This document shows positions 18,426 through 27,780 of a stretch of DNA of 64,000 bases, piece after piece. The stretch lies in the NCBI RefSeq assembly GCF_900114205.1, contig NZ_FOSH01000005.1:124001-188000 (forward strand), read 5' to 3'. The position numbers and the translations under genes are program-made. Numbering within the stretch: the first letter of the stretch is position 1; each line of letters opens with the position of its first letter. The notes under the pieces are model-generated. The model saw only the letters and a list, made by a program, of their open reading frames with translations. It was not told the origin of the DNA and did not search any database. This stretch comes from Methylophaga sulfidovorans (lineage in GTDB: Bacteria; Pseudomonadota; Gammaproteobacteria; Nitrosococcales; Methylophagaceae).

Positions 18426-18761
18426 TTACCACTCCAACAGAATCCAGTTTGGTACGACTTCAGACTGCAGATCAAAGCTTTTTGTCTCCAGAGAACCATC
18501 ACCATCAGAGTCCATCAAGTAATAAGGTTTGCCAACAGATGGCGTGACTTTAATCATATAAAGCTGACCGTTCATCCGGTACTCTTCAACCATACGATCA
18601 TCTTCTTGAATAATATTGATATCGGGCTCCATGCTTTCACCACTGTGTAATGGCTCAGGAATCACCGGTGGTTTTTCCATCACTGATTTTTCATCATCAG
18701 CCCAAACTTGGGTTGTCATTACCAGGGTAACTGCGCATACAATAGCGAATTTGTTAAACAT
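18426..18761 (-). CDS. DUF2782-type small periplasmic protein
   Basis: A 111-residue protein with a signal peptide of about 21 residues (hydrophobic core, likely cut after QVWA). The mature part has EDDRMVEEYRMNGQLYMIKV and ends in QSEVVPNWILLEW, the pattern of the DUF2782 family found beside polA and thrB in gammaproteobacteria. No function is known. I start at ATG 18761, which has GGAG at a suitable distance; an ATG at 18779 upstream has no such site. It reads away from polA across a 95-base divergent spacer. Confidence 0.82.
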   Translation of the reverse strand: MFNKFAIVCAVTLVMTTQVWADDEKSVMEKPPVIPEPLHSGESMEPDINIIQEDDRMVEEYRMNGQLYMIKVTPSVGKPYYLMDSDGDGSLETKSFDLQSEVVPNWILLEW

Positions 18762-18856
18762 GTGGATGCTCCGTGTCATTTGGCACTAAAGATAGCATTT
18801 CCGCTGCTTGGAGAAAAGCAGTCTGTTCCCTATTATCCAATTGGTCGTTATAACTT

Positions 18857-21607
18857 ATGAGTCAATCTGCCCCTTTCGTTCTGGTCGACGGTTCTTCTTA
18901 CCTGTATCGCGCATTTCATGCCATGTTCAAAGCCGATCTTCGTAACTCCGCTGGAGAACCAACTGGCGCAGTCAGAGGTGTGACTGCCATGTTACGTCGC
19001 TTATTGGCTGATTACCCTAATAGTCCGATTGCTGTCATTTTTGATGCGAAAGGTAAAACCTTCCGTGATGAGTTATTCGCTGAATATAAAGCGCAGCGCC
19101 CTCCTATGCCGGATGACCTACGTTCTCAAATACAACCAGTGCACGACATTATTAAAGCCATGGGTTTACCACTGCTGGTCATTGATGGTGTCGAAGCGGA
19201 CGACGTAATAGGAACCTTTGCGCGTCAGGCGACTGAAAAAGGTCTCGATGTCGTTATCAGCACTGGTGATAAAGATATGGCGCAGTTGGTTAACCAGCAT
19301 GTCACGCTGGTCAACACCATGACAGAAACTGTGTTGGATATCGAGGGAGTGAAAGAAAAGTTTGGTTTACCGCCTGAACTGATTATCGATTTTCTCGCTT
19401 TGATGGGCGATAAGGTGGATAACATTCCTGGTGTACCCGGTGTTGGTGAAAAGACCGCCTTAAGTCTGTTACAAAACTTGGGCAGCTTGAAAGATATTTA
19501 CGCCAATCTGGAAGCCGTGCGTGAACTTGATTTTCGTGGCGCCAAAAAGATGCCGGAGAAACTGGCTGAAAACAAAGAGATGGCTGATCTGAGTTACCAG
19601 TTAGCGACCATTAAATGCGATGTTGAGCTGGATATCCACCTTGAAGAGATTAAAAACCAACCGCAGGATACCGACGCACTGCTTAAGTTGTTTAAGGAAC
19701 TCGAATTCCGCAGTTGGATAAGCGAATTACAATCTTCAGATACCCCATCAACAGCGAATAATGATTCAGCTACAGAAACTGATAACACCACGACAGAACA
19801 ACATTACGACACTATCCTGGATCAGCAACAGTGGCAGGTCTGGTTAGAAAAACTCCAAAAAGCGGAGCTGTTTGCCTTTGATACCGAAACCACCAGCCTC
19901 GACTATCTTGAAGCCAGAATTGTCGGTGTATCGTTTGCAGTAAAAGCCGGTGAAGCTGCCTATTTACCGTTAAAACATGACTATCCAGGCGCACCAGTTC
20001 AGCTGGACTTTGACAGTGTCATGCAGGATCTCAAACCATTGCTTGAAAGCCCCAAGCATCTCAAGGTCGGCCAAAACCTGAAATATGATCGCCATGTATT
20101 ACTCAATCATGGCATCGATCTGCAAGGGATCGCTCATGACACCATGCTCGAATCCTATGTGCTTGATAGCACGGCAACCCGACATGATATGGACTCATTA
20201 GCTCAAAAATATCTGGGCCGAGATACGATTCATTTTGAAGATATTGCCGGCAAAGGTAAAAAACAACTGACATTCAATGAGATAGGTATAGAACAAGCCT
20301 CGCCTTATGCCGCAGAAGATGCTGATATCACTTTGCAGCTGCACCAGACTTTATGGCCAAAAATTGAAAATATCCCTTCTCTAGCTAAAGTGTATCGAGA
20401 ATTGGAAATGCCGCTATTACCGGTACTAAATACGCTGGAACGTAATGGCGTCAATATCGATATCTGGATGCTGCAGCAGCAAAGCGACAATATGGCCCGA
20501 CAAATTGCGGATCTCGAAGAGCAGGCTTATGCCGTTGCCGGTCAAAAATTTAATCTAGGTTCACCAAAACAATTGCAGGAAATTCTGTATGAGAAACAGC
20601 AATTACCGGTGAAAAAGAAAACACCGAAAGGCCAGCCATCAACGGCTGAAGAAGTCTTACAGGAATTAGCGGATGAAGGTTATGAACTGCCTCAAATCAT
20701 TATGCAGTACCGTGGACTGAGTAAACTTAAATCCACTTATACCGATAAACTGCCACTTCAGGTCAATAAGACCAGTGGGCGAGTACACACTTCGTATCAT
20801 CAGGCTGTGACAGCTACAGGACGTTTGTCCTCCTCTGATCCTAATCTACAGAATATTCCTATCCGCAGTGAAAATGGCCGTCGTATTCGTGAAGCCTTTG
20901 TTGCGTCGGATGGTTACGTCTTATTAGCAGCCGATTACTCACAAATTGAACTGCGCATCATGGCTCATCTGTCCGGCGATAAAAGCTTACTGAATGCCTT
21001 TGCCAATGGTGAAGACATTCACCGCCATACCGCCTCAGAGATATTTGGTGTGGCATTAGAAGACGTCACTAGTGATCAACGTCGCAGCGCCAAAGCCATT
21101 AACTTTGGCCTGATTTATGGCATGTCTGCACATGGACTGTCCCGACAACTGGGGATCGAACGTCATCAGGCAGCAGACTATATGAATGTGTATTTCGAAC
21201 GTTATCCAGGCGTTCGTCAGTATATGGACAACACCCGTCAGCAAGCGAAAGAACAAGGCTATGTCGAGACCATCTTCGGTCGCCGGCTCTACCTACCAGA
21301 AATCAATTCCAGCAACGGTATGCGCCGTCAGTATGCCGAACGTACCGCGATTAATGCGCCTATGCAAGGCAGTGCAGCTGACATCATCAAACGCGCCATG
21401 ATTGATATCCATACCTGGTTAGCTGATGCCGATAATGGCATCAAAATGATCATGCAAGTACACGATGAGTTGGTATTTGAAGTGCCGAAAGAGCAGCTGG
21501 ATATGGCAAAAAACACCATTGAAGACTTTATGGTGAAAGCGGCTGAGTTAAATGTTCCACTGGAAGTGGGTATTGGGGTTGGTGATAATTGGGAGCAAGC
21601 ACATTAA
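18857..21607 (+). CDS. polA: DNA polymerase I
   Basis: A complete 916-residue repair and Okazaki-fragment polymerase. Residues 1-290 form the 5'-3' exonuclease ([40 protein letters not shown]). Residues about 315-510 form an intact 3'-5' exonuclease with [11 protein letters not shown] (Asp and Glu both present). The polymerase domain has [16 protein letters not shown] (motif A), [19 protein letters not shown] (motif B) and VHDELVFEV (motif C). All catalytic acids are present, so three activities are expected. It is monocistronic, facing xerC across an unusual 484-base non-coding stretch. Confidence 0.98.
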   Translation: MSQSAPFVLVDGSSYLYRAFHAMFKADLRNSAGEPTGAVRGVTAMLRRLLADYPNSPIAVIFDAKGKTFRDELFAEYKAQRPPMPDDLRSQIQPVHDIIKAMGLPLLVIDGVEADDVIGTFARQATEKGLDVVISTGDKDMAQLVNQHVTLVNTMTETVLDIEGVKEKFGLPPELIIDFLALMGDKVDNIPGVPGVGEKTALSLLQNLGSLKDIYANLEAVRELDFRGAKKMPEKLAENKEMADLSYQLATIKCDVELDIHLEEIKNQPQDTDALLKLFKELEFRSWISELQSSDTPSTANNDSATETDNTTTEQHYDTILDQQQWQVWLEKLQKAELFAFDTETTSLDYLEARIVGVSFAVKAGEAAYLPLKHDYPGAPVQLDFDSVMQDLKPLLESPKHLKVGQNLKYDRHVLLNHGIDLQGIAHDTMLESYVLDSTATRHDMDSLAQKYLGRDTIHFEDIAGKGKKQLTFNEIGIEQASPYAAEDADITLQLHQTLWPKIENIPSLAKVYRELEMPLLPVLNTLERNGVNIDIWMLQQQSDNMARQIADLEEQAYAVAGQKFNLGSPKQLQEILYEKQQLPVKKKTPKGQPSTAEEVLQELADEGYELPQIIMQYRGLSKLKSTYTDKLPLQVNKTSGRVHTSYHQAVTATGRLSSSDPNLQNIPIRSENGRRIREAFVASDGYVLLAADYSQIELRIMAHLSGDKSLLNAFANGEDIHRHTASEIFGVALEDVTSDQRRSAKAINFGLIYGMSAHGLSRQLGIERHQAADYMNVYFERYPGVRQYMDNTRQQAKEQGYVETIFGRRLYLPEINSSNGMRRQYAERTAINAPMQGSAADIIKRAMIDIHTWLADADNGIKMIMQVHDELVFEVPKEQLDMAKNTIEDFMVKAAELNVPLEVGIGVGDNWEQAH

Positions 21608-22091
21608 AGCTTTGCGTATTTCGGACTAAAGCCCGAGTTCATTTATTTTGCTTGCCCAAAATAAACGAACCAAACAAAAAGGCAGCCAACTGCTTGCCCT
21701 TCGGGTTCCCTGCGCTTCTCATCGTGACTGGGCACTAGCGAACTCGCTAACGCTCAAACATGCGCAAGTGCTATTCCAGTCACGCTTGCGATGCTCGGCT
21801 TCGCAAAGGGCGTTGAGAATTTATTAACTTACAGCTACCGCTCTATTCTTCCGCGTATGTGCTGACGAGTAGCACAGGTTTATCTGGATTAGGGTTGGCC
21901 AGTGTCTGAGCGAAGCGAGTTTTGGCCAACGCCCAGATAAAACGAGCAACTCAGTGGAGCCGTAGGCCAGCACAGTTGCGCGCCCTTGGGTTGTTAGGGA
22001 TTTGGGCGAACAAATCCCTAACTCGCCATTATGGCGAAATTAAAAGGAGCTTGGGCTTCGACTTCAAGACAATAACAAGACTGATAAAAAT
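21608..22091. repeat. Non-coding block of nested inverted repeats between polA and xerC
   Basis: The largest gene-free stretch in the window, with no plausible ORF. It has at least five stem-loops. Arms are 21637-21650/21657-21670 (13 of 14 match), 21723-21731/21776-21784 inside GCCCTT/AAGGGC (21696-21701/21806-21811), 21879-21887/21933-21941 around 21894-21901/21923-21930, 21993-22004/22011-22022 (12 of 12) and 22023-22028/22032-22037. The whole is bracketed by a 9-base inverted pair with one mismatch (21629-21637 and 22050-22058). No T-run follows the hairpins. The layout suggests a palindrome-rich extragenic repeat element or structured RNA; copies elsewhere cannot be checked here. Confidence 0.7.
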
Positions 22092-23003
22092 TTAGGAATC
22101 TGAGCGTTTTTTCGCTCGCGGATGAGCCGAATCATACACCTTAGCAAGATGCTGAAAATCCACATGAGTATAAATCTGGGTTGTACTAATATCAGCATGG
22201 CCCAGCAATTCCTGCACCGCACGTAAATCACCACTGGCTTCAAGCATATGTGAAGCAAATGCATGTCGAAGTCTGTGAGGGTGAACCCGATCGGAAATTC
22301 CCTGTTTTTTACCCCAGTAACTCAGTCTTTTTTGGATAGAGCGCACACCCAAACGTCGACCTTGTTGCGTGATAAAAACCGCTGGCTGGTCAAAAAAGCC
22401 GAGTTGATCGCGTTTATCCAGCCAATCTTGTAATGCAGATAATGCTTTGCCACCAAAAGGACAGACCCGATCTTTATTACCTTTACCGGTCACATGCACC
22501 AGATGATCGCCAAAATCGATATCACGTAAGTCGAGTGCAGCCAATTCTGCCAGTCGTAAGCCCGATGAATAAAACAATTCCATCATGGCACGATCTCTTG
22601 CAGCAACAAAGGTATCCGGACGAGTGTTATCCAGTAAGGCATTCATCTGATCAACATCCAGTGTCGATGGCAATCTTTTTTCAGTTTTTGGTGCTTGAAC
22701 TGCTTTTGCCGGATTACTATCAGCCACACCAAATTTGATAAGAAATTGATAAAAGGAACGTGTGGAGGACAACATGCGTTGGATAGTGCGCCCGGACAGT
22801 CCCTTGCGATGTAAAAAAGCAATAAACTGTCTGATATGACTGGATTTAAGCACCGTCCAGTCTGGGATATTTTGTTGCTCTAAGAATTCTGCAAGCTGAA
22901 GTAAATCGCGGCGATAATTGTTGACCGTATGTTCTGACAACCGCCGCTGTTGTGACAAAGTGTCAAGAAAGTCATCAACGGGATGAATTATCTCACTGCG
23001 CAT
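22092..23003 (-). CDS. xerC: Tyrosine recombinase XerC
   Basis: A 303-residue site-specific recombinase resolving chromosome dimers at dif with XerD. The N-terminal SAM-like DNA-binding domain (about 10-95) is followed by the catalytic domain with the full set: Arg in YSSGLRLAELAALDL, the Lys strand HVTGKGNKDR, HRLRHAFASHML (His-x-x-Arg), LGHADISTTQIYTHV (His and nucleophile Tyr). It overlaps the DUF484 gene by 11 bases. Gene order lysA-dapF-DUF484-xerC is the standard gammaproteobacterial cluster and supports XerC over XerD or an integrase. Confidence 0.95.
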   Translation of the reverse strand: MRSEIIHPVDDFLDTLSQQRRLSEHTVNNYRRDLLQLAEFLEQQNIPDWTVLKSSHIRQFIAFLHRKGLSGRTIQRMLSSTRSFYQFLIKFGVADSNPAKAVQAPKTEKRLPSTLDVDQMNALLDNTRPDTFVAARDRAMMELFYSSGLRLAELAALDLRDIDFGDHLVHVTGKGNKDRVCPFGGKALSALQDWLDKRDQLGFFDQPAVFITQQGRRLGVRSIQKRLSYWGKKQGISDRVHPHRLRHAFASHMLEASGDLRAVQELLGHADISTTQIYTHVDFQHLAKVYDSAHPRAKKRSDS

Positions 23004-23703
23004 GCTGCTCGTGAGTATATTGTCTGATCACACGCATCACCACTTCACCTAAAAAGCTTAAATAATCGGTAGCCATATCCGCGTGAAAACGGTTAGCATC
23101 AACACTACCAATAGCTAATAATCCGGCACATGGCTGATGTCCTAAAGGCAGGCAGGCAACAGAGTTAATCTCTTCCGCGCGAGCATCAAACAATAAACTC
23201 TTTTGCGCTTTGGTCAGTCGACCGCAAACAGGTTCTTGCTTGGTAAATAAGTTGTCAAAAATGCGTAGTTTTTTATCATCCGCATGAAGCTGAGACACAT
23301 TAGCCTCAACTTGAGGCAATTCAAGTTTGTGCTCACCCTGATAAAACAGTCTTAATGCCACATCATCAGCAGCAAATTCATGTTTCAGTTCTGTCTGTAT
23401 TAAATTGATTAGATCAGCCAGATCCACAGCATCCATGGCTCTTAAACATAAATTATGTACGCGCTTTTCTAATGCTGCATTACTGTGGGCATTATCAATT
23501 AGCGCGTGTAATTGCTCATTAAGCTGTTGATTTTTTTCTTGTAAGCGTTGAGTTTGTCTTTGGGCAAGCGAAATGGTGCCTTCCGGAGAACTATTGAGGT
23601 TCAGGAACTCTAGTAGCTGAGGCTGTTCCAGAAACAGATCCGGGTGTTCTTCTAAATAATGTTCAATCTGTTCCAGTGTTAAATCTGTTGTAGTGTCGAC
23701 CAC
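22993..23703 (-). CDS. DUF484 (GAF-like) protein
   Basis: A 236-residue protein of the DUF484 family, always found next to xerC. The N-terminal part has [22 protein letters not shown], then a coiled coil (about 40-75) with [20 protein letters not shown], then a GAF-like domain with [21 protein letters not shown]. Biochemical function is not established. The start is GTG at 23703, overlapping dapF by 25 bases; no ATG is available before the conserved N-terminal motif. Overlap at both ends shows tight translational coupling. Confidence 0.9.
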   Translation of the reverse strand: MVDTTTDLTLEQIEHYLEEHPDLFLEQPQLLEFLNLNSSPEGTISLAQRQTQRLQEKNQQLNEQLHALIDNAHSNAALEKRVHNLCLRAMDAVDLADLINLIQTELKHEFAADDVALRLFYQGEHKLELPQVEANVSQLHADDKKLRIFDNLFTKQEPVCGRLTKAQKSLLFDARAEEINSVACLPLGHQPCAGLLAIGSVDANRFHADMATDYLSFLGEVVMRVIRQYTHEQHAQ

Positions 23704-24530
23704 GCAATTTCTCCGTCAAATACATGCTCTGCAGGGCCGGTCATCCATACAGAGGCATTTTCATCTGGCCAGCTAATCTGTAACTGCCCTCCAGGTAAAG
23801 AAACAGTCACATCTCTGGCTAATAAACCTCGGCGAATACCTGTTACGACTGCGGCACACGCCCCTGTACCACAGGCTGTCGTTTCACCTGAACCTCGTTC
23901 AAAAACACGTAACCGAATCGTTTCTGAATTCACTAATTGCATGAAGCCAACATTCACACGTTCCGGAAAACGTTCATGTGACTCCATAACAGGACCTATT
24001 TTTTCTACGGCGGCAGTGTCGACATCGGCAACCAGCATCACCGCATGAGGATTGCCCATTGAAACACTGGCAATTTCGACTTTATCATGACCTGGCACAT
24101 CAATTAGATACGTTATTGCTTCAGACTCCGCAATAAAAGGCACTTTTTCTGGTGCAAACGCGGGTTTGCCCATATCAACGCGGACATTACCATCAGCTTG
24201 TATTGTCGGGTAAATAACACCAGACGCCGTTTCCACAGCAATCGTCTCTTTTTTTGTTAAACCATGATCACGGACATAACGAGCAAAACAGCGTGCACCA
24301 TTCCCACATTGTGAGACTTCACCGCCATCAGCATTAAAAATTCGATAACGAAAATCCACATCCGGTGATGAGGCTTTTTCAACCAGCAAAAGTTGATCAC
24401 AACCGATACCAAAATGCCTATCCGCCATAAAACGGATTTGCTCAGTGCTCAGTTGTACATTTTGCTGTATGGCATCAATCACAATGAAGTCATTGCCTAA
24501 GCCATGCATTTTGCTGAATTTCAACATCAT
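23679..24530 (-). CDS. dapF: Diaminopimelate epimerase
   Basis: A 283-residue PLP-independent racemase converting LL- to meso-diaminopimelate for lysine and peptidoglycan. [16 protein letters not shown] opens the protein; the catalytic cysteines lie in [17 protein letters not shown] and [16 protein letters not shown]. Length is close to E. coli DapF (274). Its ATG directly abuts the lysA TAA (TAAATGATG); the second ATG three bases on could also be used. It would receive substrate ahead of LysA in the same pathway. Confidence 0.97.
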   Translation of the reverse strand: MMLKFSKMHGLGNDFIVIDAIQQNVQLSTEQIRFMADRHFGIGCDQLLLVEKASSPDVDFRYRIFNADGGEVSQCGNGARCFARYVRDHGLTKKETIAVETASGVIYPTIQADGNVRVDMGKPAFAPEKVPFIAESEAITYLIDVPGHDKVEIASVSMGNPHAVMLVADVDTAAVEKIGPVMESHERFPERVNVGFMQLVNSETIRLRVFERGSGETTACGTGACAAVVTGIRRGLLARDVTVSLPGGQLQISWPDENASVWMTGPAEHVFDGEIAWSTLQQI

Positions 24531-25781
24531 TTATGCCTGTATAACATGCTCACCAGCGAACAGATCATTGATCGTTTCACGTTCTCTGACGAGATGAATT
24601 TTATCGCCATCAACCATCACTTCAGCCGCTCTTGAACGCGAGTTGTAGTTCGAACTCATGGCAAAACCATAAGCCCCTGCTGAGCGAATAGCCAATAAAT
24701 CGCCTTGTTCAATAGCAAGGTCACGGTCTTTGCCTAAAAAATCACCCGTTTCACAGATAGGACCTACTATGTCATAGCTGACCACTTCTGTATCAGAATG
24801 TTGTTTTACTGCTTGAATATTTTGCCATGACTGATAAAGCGCAGGGCGTAACAAATCATTCATTGCAGCATCCACAATCGCAAAACACTTCGCTTCTGTT
24901 GGCTTAATGAACTCTACTTTTGTTAATAAAATACCTGCATTGCCGGCAATCGCGCGTCCGGGCTCCAAAAGAATTTCAAGGTCACGGTCTTTTAATAACG
25001 GTGCCAGCGCTTGTGCATATTCTGCTGGGGTTGGCGGTGTTTCATCACGGTAGTGAATCCCCAAGCCACCACCGATATCGAGATGTTTAATCTGAATACC
25101 GTCTTCAGCAAGTTCATCTATCAAGGCCAGTACACGCTCTAAAGCATCCACAAAAGGAGAAACAGAGGTTAGTTGAGAACCGATATGGCAATCTACTGCG
25201 ACCACATCCAAATGCGGCATGGATTGAGTAGAGCGATACACCTCACGTGCATCTTCAATAGCGATACCAAACTTATTCTCTTTTAGTCCTGTCGAGATAT
25301 ATGGGTGTGTTTGCGCATCCACATCTGGATTTACGCGAATGGAAACTGGCGCTTTTTTACCTAATCTGCCGGCAACAGTATTAATACGATCTAATTCTGG
25401 GATCGACTCCACATTGAAACAGCGTATGCCGTGTTGCAGGGCATATTCAATTTCCTGTTCGGTTTTGCCTACACCAGAAAAAACGGTTTTAGCCGGATCG
25501 CCACCAGCGGCGATAACTCTAGCTAATTCGCCCATGGAAACGATATCAAAGCCCGAGCCTTGTTTTGCCAGCACATTTAACACAGCAAGGTTAGAGTTTG
25601 CTTTTACCGCATAACAAACAAGGTGTGGGTAAGCAGAAAAAGCATCATCAAATGCTTTCCAGTGGTTTTCTATAGCTGAGCGCGAATATACATAAACAGG
25701 CGTACCGTATTGCTCTGCAATTTTATCAACCGGCACGGTTTCTGCGTGTAAAGTGCCCGCCTGATAATCAAAATAATTCAT
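24531..25781 (-). CDS. lysA: Diaminopimelate decarboxylase
   Basis: A 416-residue PLP enzyme catalysing the last step of lysine synthesis. YAVKANSNLAVL contains the Lys that binds PLP; HIGSQLTSVSPF and the GGGLGIHYRDETP glycine loop follow; the second subunit motif GPICETGDFLGKDR supplies the active-site Cys. It starts 7 bases after the small lipoprotein gene lptM and abuts dapF, making a lptM-lysA-dapF-DUF484-xerC operon. Confidence 0.97.
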   Translation of the reverse strand: MNYFDYQAGTLHAETVPVDKIAEQYGTPVYVYSRSAIENHWKAFDDAFSAYPHLVCYAVKANSNLAVLNVLAKQGSGFDIVSMGELARVIAAGGDPAKTVFSGVGKTEQEIEYALQHGIRCFNVESIPELDRINTVAGRLGKKAPVSIRVNPDVDAQTHPYISTGLKENKFGIAIEDAREVYRSTQSMPHLDVVAVDCHIGSQLTSVSPFVDALERVLALIDELAEDGIQIKHLDIGGGLGIHYRDETPPTPAEYAQALAPLLKDRDLEILLEPGRAIAGNAGILLTKVEFIKPTEAKCFAIVDAAMNDLLRPALYQSWQNIQAVKQHSDTEVVSYDIVGPICETGDFLGKDRDLAIEQGDLLAIRSAGAYGFAMSSNYNSRSRAAEVMVDGDKIHLVRERETINDLFAGEHVIQA

Positions 25782-25788
25782 TGTTACC

Positions 25789-25917
25789 TTACCCTGCCGC
25801 GATTAAATTAGTCTGGCCTTCCGGCAAGTAAAGATCACCTTTTTGTCCACAGCCAGTGACGGCCATCAGTACACAAACCAGCAATGCCAGTCTGGTCCAG
25901 CAAGAAATTGCTCGCAT
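25789..25917 (-). CDS. lptM: LptM (YifL)-type small lipoprotein
   Basis: A 42-residue ORF upstream of lysA. The signal peptide ends in a lipobox VTGC, with lipidated Cys at residue 23, followed by GQKGDLYLP, the conserved start of mature LptM/YifL proteins. In E. coli LptM binds the LptDE translocon and assists its oxidative maturation. The ATG is at 25915-25917 and is preceded by GAGGAAATAAA, a good ribosome site. Gene order lptM-lysA-dapF is conserved in gammaproteobacteria. It shares a 141-base divergent spacer with pilB. Confidence 0.9.
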   Translation of the reverse strand: MRAISCWTRLALLVCVLMAVTGCGQKGDLYLPEGQTNLIAAG

Positions 25918-26058
25918 TTTATTTCCTCAAAAAATTTATTCGGCAGTATATAACGTCGCAGACTTATTCGTCTTGAATCTGAAAACTAGAATTTCTTGTT
26001 TAAGTTACATACTATTAGGGTTCCTAGATCAGCTTATGTTAAGGAATCACAAATAGTC

Positions 26059-27777
26059 ATGGCAAATATGGCAGCCCCCATGAGACTCAGTGGCCTCGCT
26101 CGACGACTGGTTAATGAAGGTCTTTTAACTGAAGAGCAAGCACTACATGCCCAGTCCGCAGCCAAAGAAGCCAAACAGCCTTTCGTTACGTATCTGGTTA
26201 ATCACAAAATTCTCGCCAGTGCCGATATTGCGGCGATAGCGTCTCAGGAATTTGGTGTACCGCTATTCGACATCGACTCGATGAATCTCGATCTTGCGGC
26301 AACATCATTAATTCAAGAAAAATTAATTCGTCAGCATAATGCTTTGCCATTATTCCAGCGCGGCAAACGTTTATACGTCGCTGTTTCAGATCCCACTAAC
26401 TTACAAGCTCTGGACGAATTCCAGTTCAATACGGCCATGAATACCTTCCCGGTTCTGGTCGATGAACAAAAGCTCTCTAATATTATCGAAAAGGCACTGG
26501 ATAAAACCAACGAAAAACTAGATAACTTTGATGACGAAGAGCTCGACGATATCGATCTTGGTCCAGACGAAGATGATAACAAAAACGATCAGCTCAACGA
26601 CAAAAACATTGATGACACACCGGTCGTTCGTTTTATAAATGGTATTTTAACCAATGCTATTAAGTCGGGCGCATCCGATATTCACTTTGAGCCTTATGAA
26701 CAAAAATACCGGGTCCGGGTTCGCATTGATGGCATGCTTCACGAAATGAAAACGGCCCCTGTAGCTCTTGGTGGCCGCATCGCAGCACGGTTAAAAGTGT
26801 TATCACGCTTAAATATCGCAGAACGTCGCGTGCCACAGGATGGCCGGATGCGACTAAAAATGTCGAAGAATAGAGCCATTGATTTTCGTGTGAACACTTG
26901 CCCAACCTTGTTTGGTGAAAAAATCGTTTTACGTATCTTGGATCCAACCAGTGCTCAATTGGGGATTGATGCGTTGGGTTATGAAGAAAATCAAAAGAAA
27001 ACGTTTCTGGAAGTCATGCATAAACCCTACGGCATGGTATTGGTTACAGGTCCGACCGGTAGTGGTAAAACCGTCTCGCTTTATACTGCATTAAATATCC
27101 TCAATACTGGTGATCGAAATATCTCTACAGCAGAAGATCCGGCTGAAATCAGTTTACCCGGCATAAACCAGGTCAATGTTCACCCAGCTATAGGTCTGAC
27201 GTTCTCCGAAGCCCTACGTGCATTTTTACGTCAGGATCCGGATGTCATCATGGTCGGTGAGATTCGTGATCTGGAAACCGCTGAAATTGCCATCAAAGCT
27301 GCACAAACCGGACATATGGTGTTTTCTACCTTACATACCAATGACGCACCACAATCATTAACACGTTTGATGAATATGGGTGTGCCGGCATTTAATATTG
27401 CTTCTGCCGTCTCCCTTATCATTGCGCAACGTCTTGCCAGAAGACTCTGCTCAAAATGTAAAGCACCTGATACCCTGCCAAACGAAGCATTGTTGACGGA
27501 AGGTTTCACACAGGCACAAATTGATGCAGGCGTCACAGTTTATAAAGCGGTGGGATGTGATAGTTGTACGGAAGGATATAAAGGTCGCGTCGGTATTTAT
27601 CAGGTGATGCCGGTATCCAATGCAATGGGGCGCATCATCATGGAAGGTGGTAATGCGATCCAATTAGCAGATCAGGCGGAAAAAGAAGGTATTGATGATC
27701 TTCGTAAGTCCGGGCTCAAAAAAGTCGCGGCAGGCTTAACCAGTCTCGAAGAAGTCAACCGAGTAATCAAGGAGTAA
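26059..27777 (+). CDS. pilB: Type IV pilus extension ATPase PilB
   Basis: A 572-residue hexameric ATPase driving pilus assembly. The N-terminal MshEN-like domain (about 1-150) is followed by an acidic linker, then the T2SE core with VTGPTGSGKTVSLYTALN (Walker A), TAEDPAEISLPGINQVNV (Asp box), IMVGEIRDLETAEIA (Walker B) and a His box in GHMVFSTLHTND. A four-Cys zinc site (CSKCKAP ... CDSCTEG) is near the end. I use ATG 26059; a TTG at 25996 adds residues unlike the family. pilC follows after 3 bases. MshEN domains can bind c-di-GMP, relevant to the FimX-like gene in this window. Confidence 0.95.
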   Translation: MANMAAPMRLSGLARRLVNEGLLTEEQALHAQSAAKEAKQPFVTYLVNHKILASADIAAIASQEFGVPLFDIDSMNLDLAATSLIQEKLIRQHNALPLFQRGKRLYVAVSDPTNLQALDEFQFNTAMNTFPVLVDEQKLSNIIEKALDKTNEKLDNFDDEELDDIDLGPDEDDNKNDQLNDKNIDDTPVVRFINGILTNAIKSGASDIHFEPYEQKYRVRVRIDGMLHEMKTAPVALGGRIAARLKVLSRLNIAERRVPQDGRMRLKMSKNRAIDFRVNTCPTLFGEKIVLRILDPTSAQLGIDALGYEENQKKTFLEVMHKPYGMVLVTGPTGSGKTVSLYTALNILNTGDRNISTAEDPAEISLPGINQVNVHPAIGLTFSEALRAFLRQDPDVIMVGEIRDLETAEIAIKAAQTGHMVFSTLHTNDAPQSLTRLMNMGVPAFNIASAVSLIIAQRLARRLCSKCKAPDTLPNEALLTEGFTQAQIDAGVTVYKAVGCDSCTEGYKGRVGIYQVMPVSNAMGRIIMEGGNAIQLADQAEKEGIDDLRKSGLKKVAAGLTSLEEVNRVIKE

Positions 27778-27780
27778 GAT

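Noticed and set aside
18857-21607. Several antisense open frames of 60-70 codons inside polA
   Set aside because: They lack ribosome sites and similarity to anything known and are explained by codon structure of polA.
22092-23003. Phage or integron integrase next to a palindrome-rich block
   Set aside because: Gene order with dapF and DUF484 and the overall sequence are those of chromosomal XerC; no attachment site or cargo genes are present.
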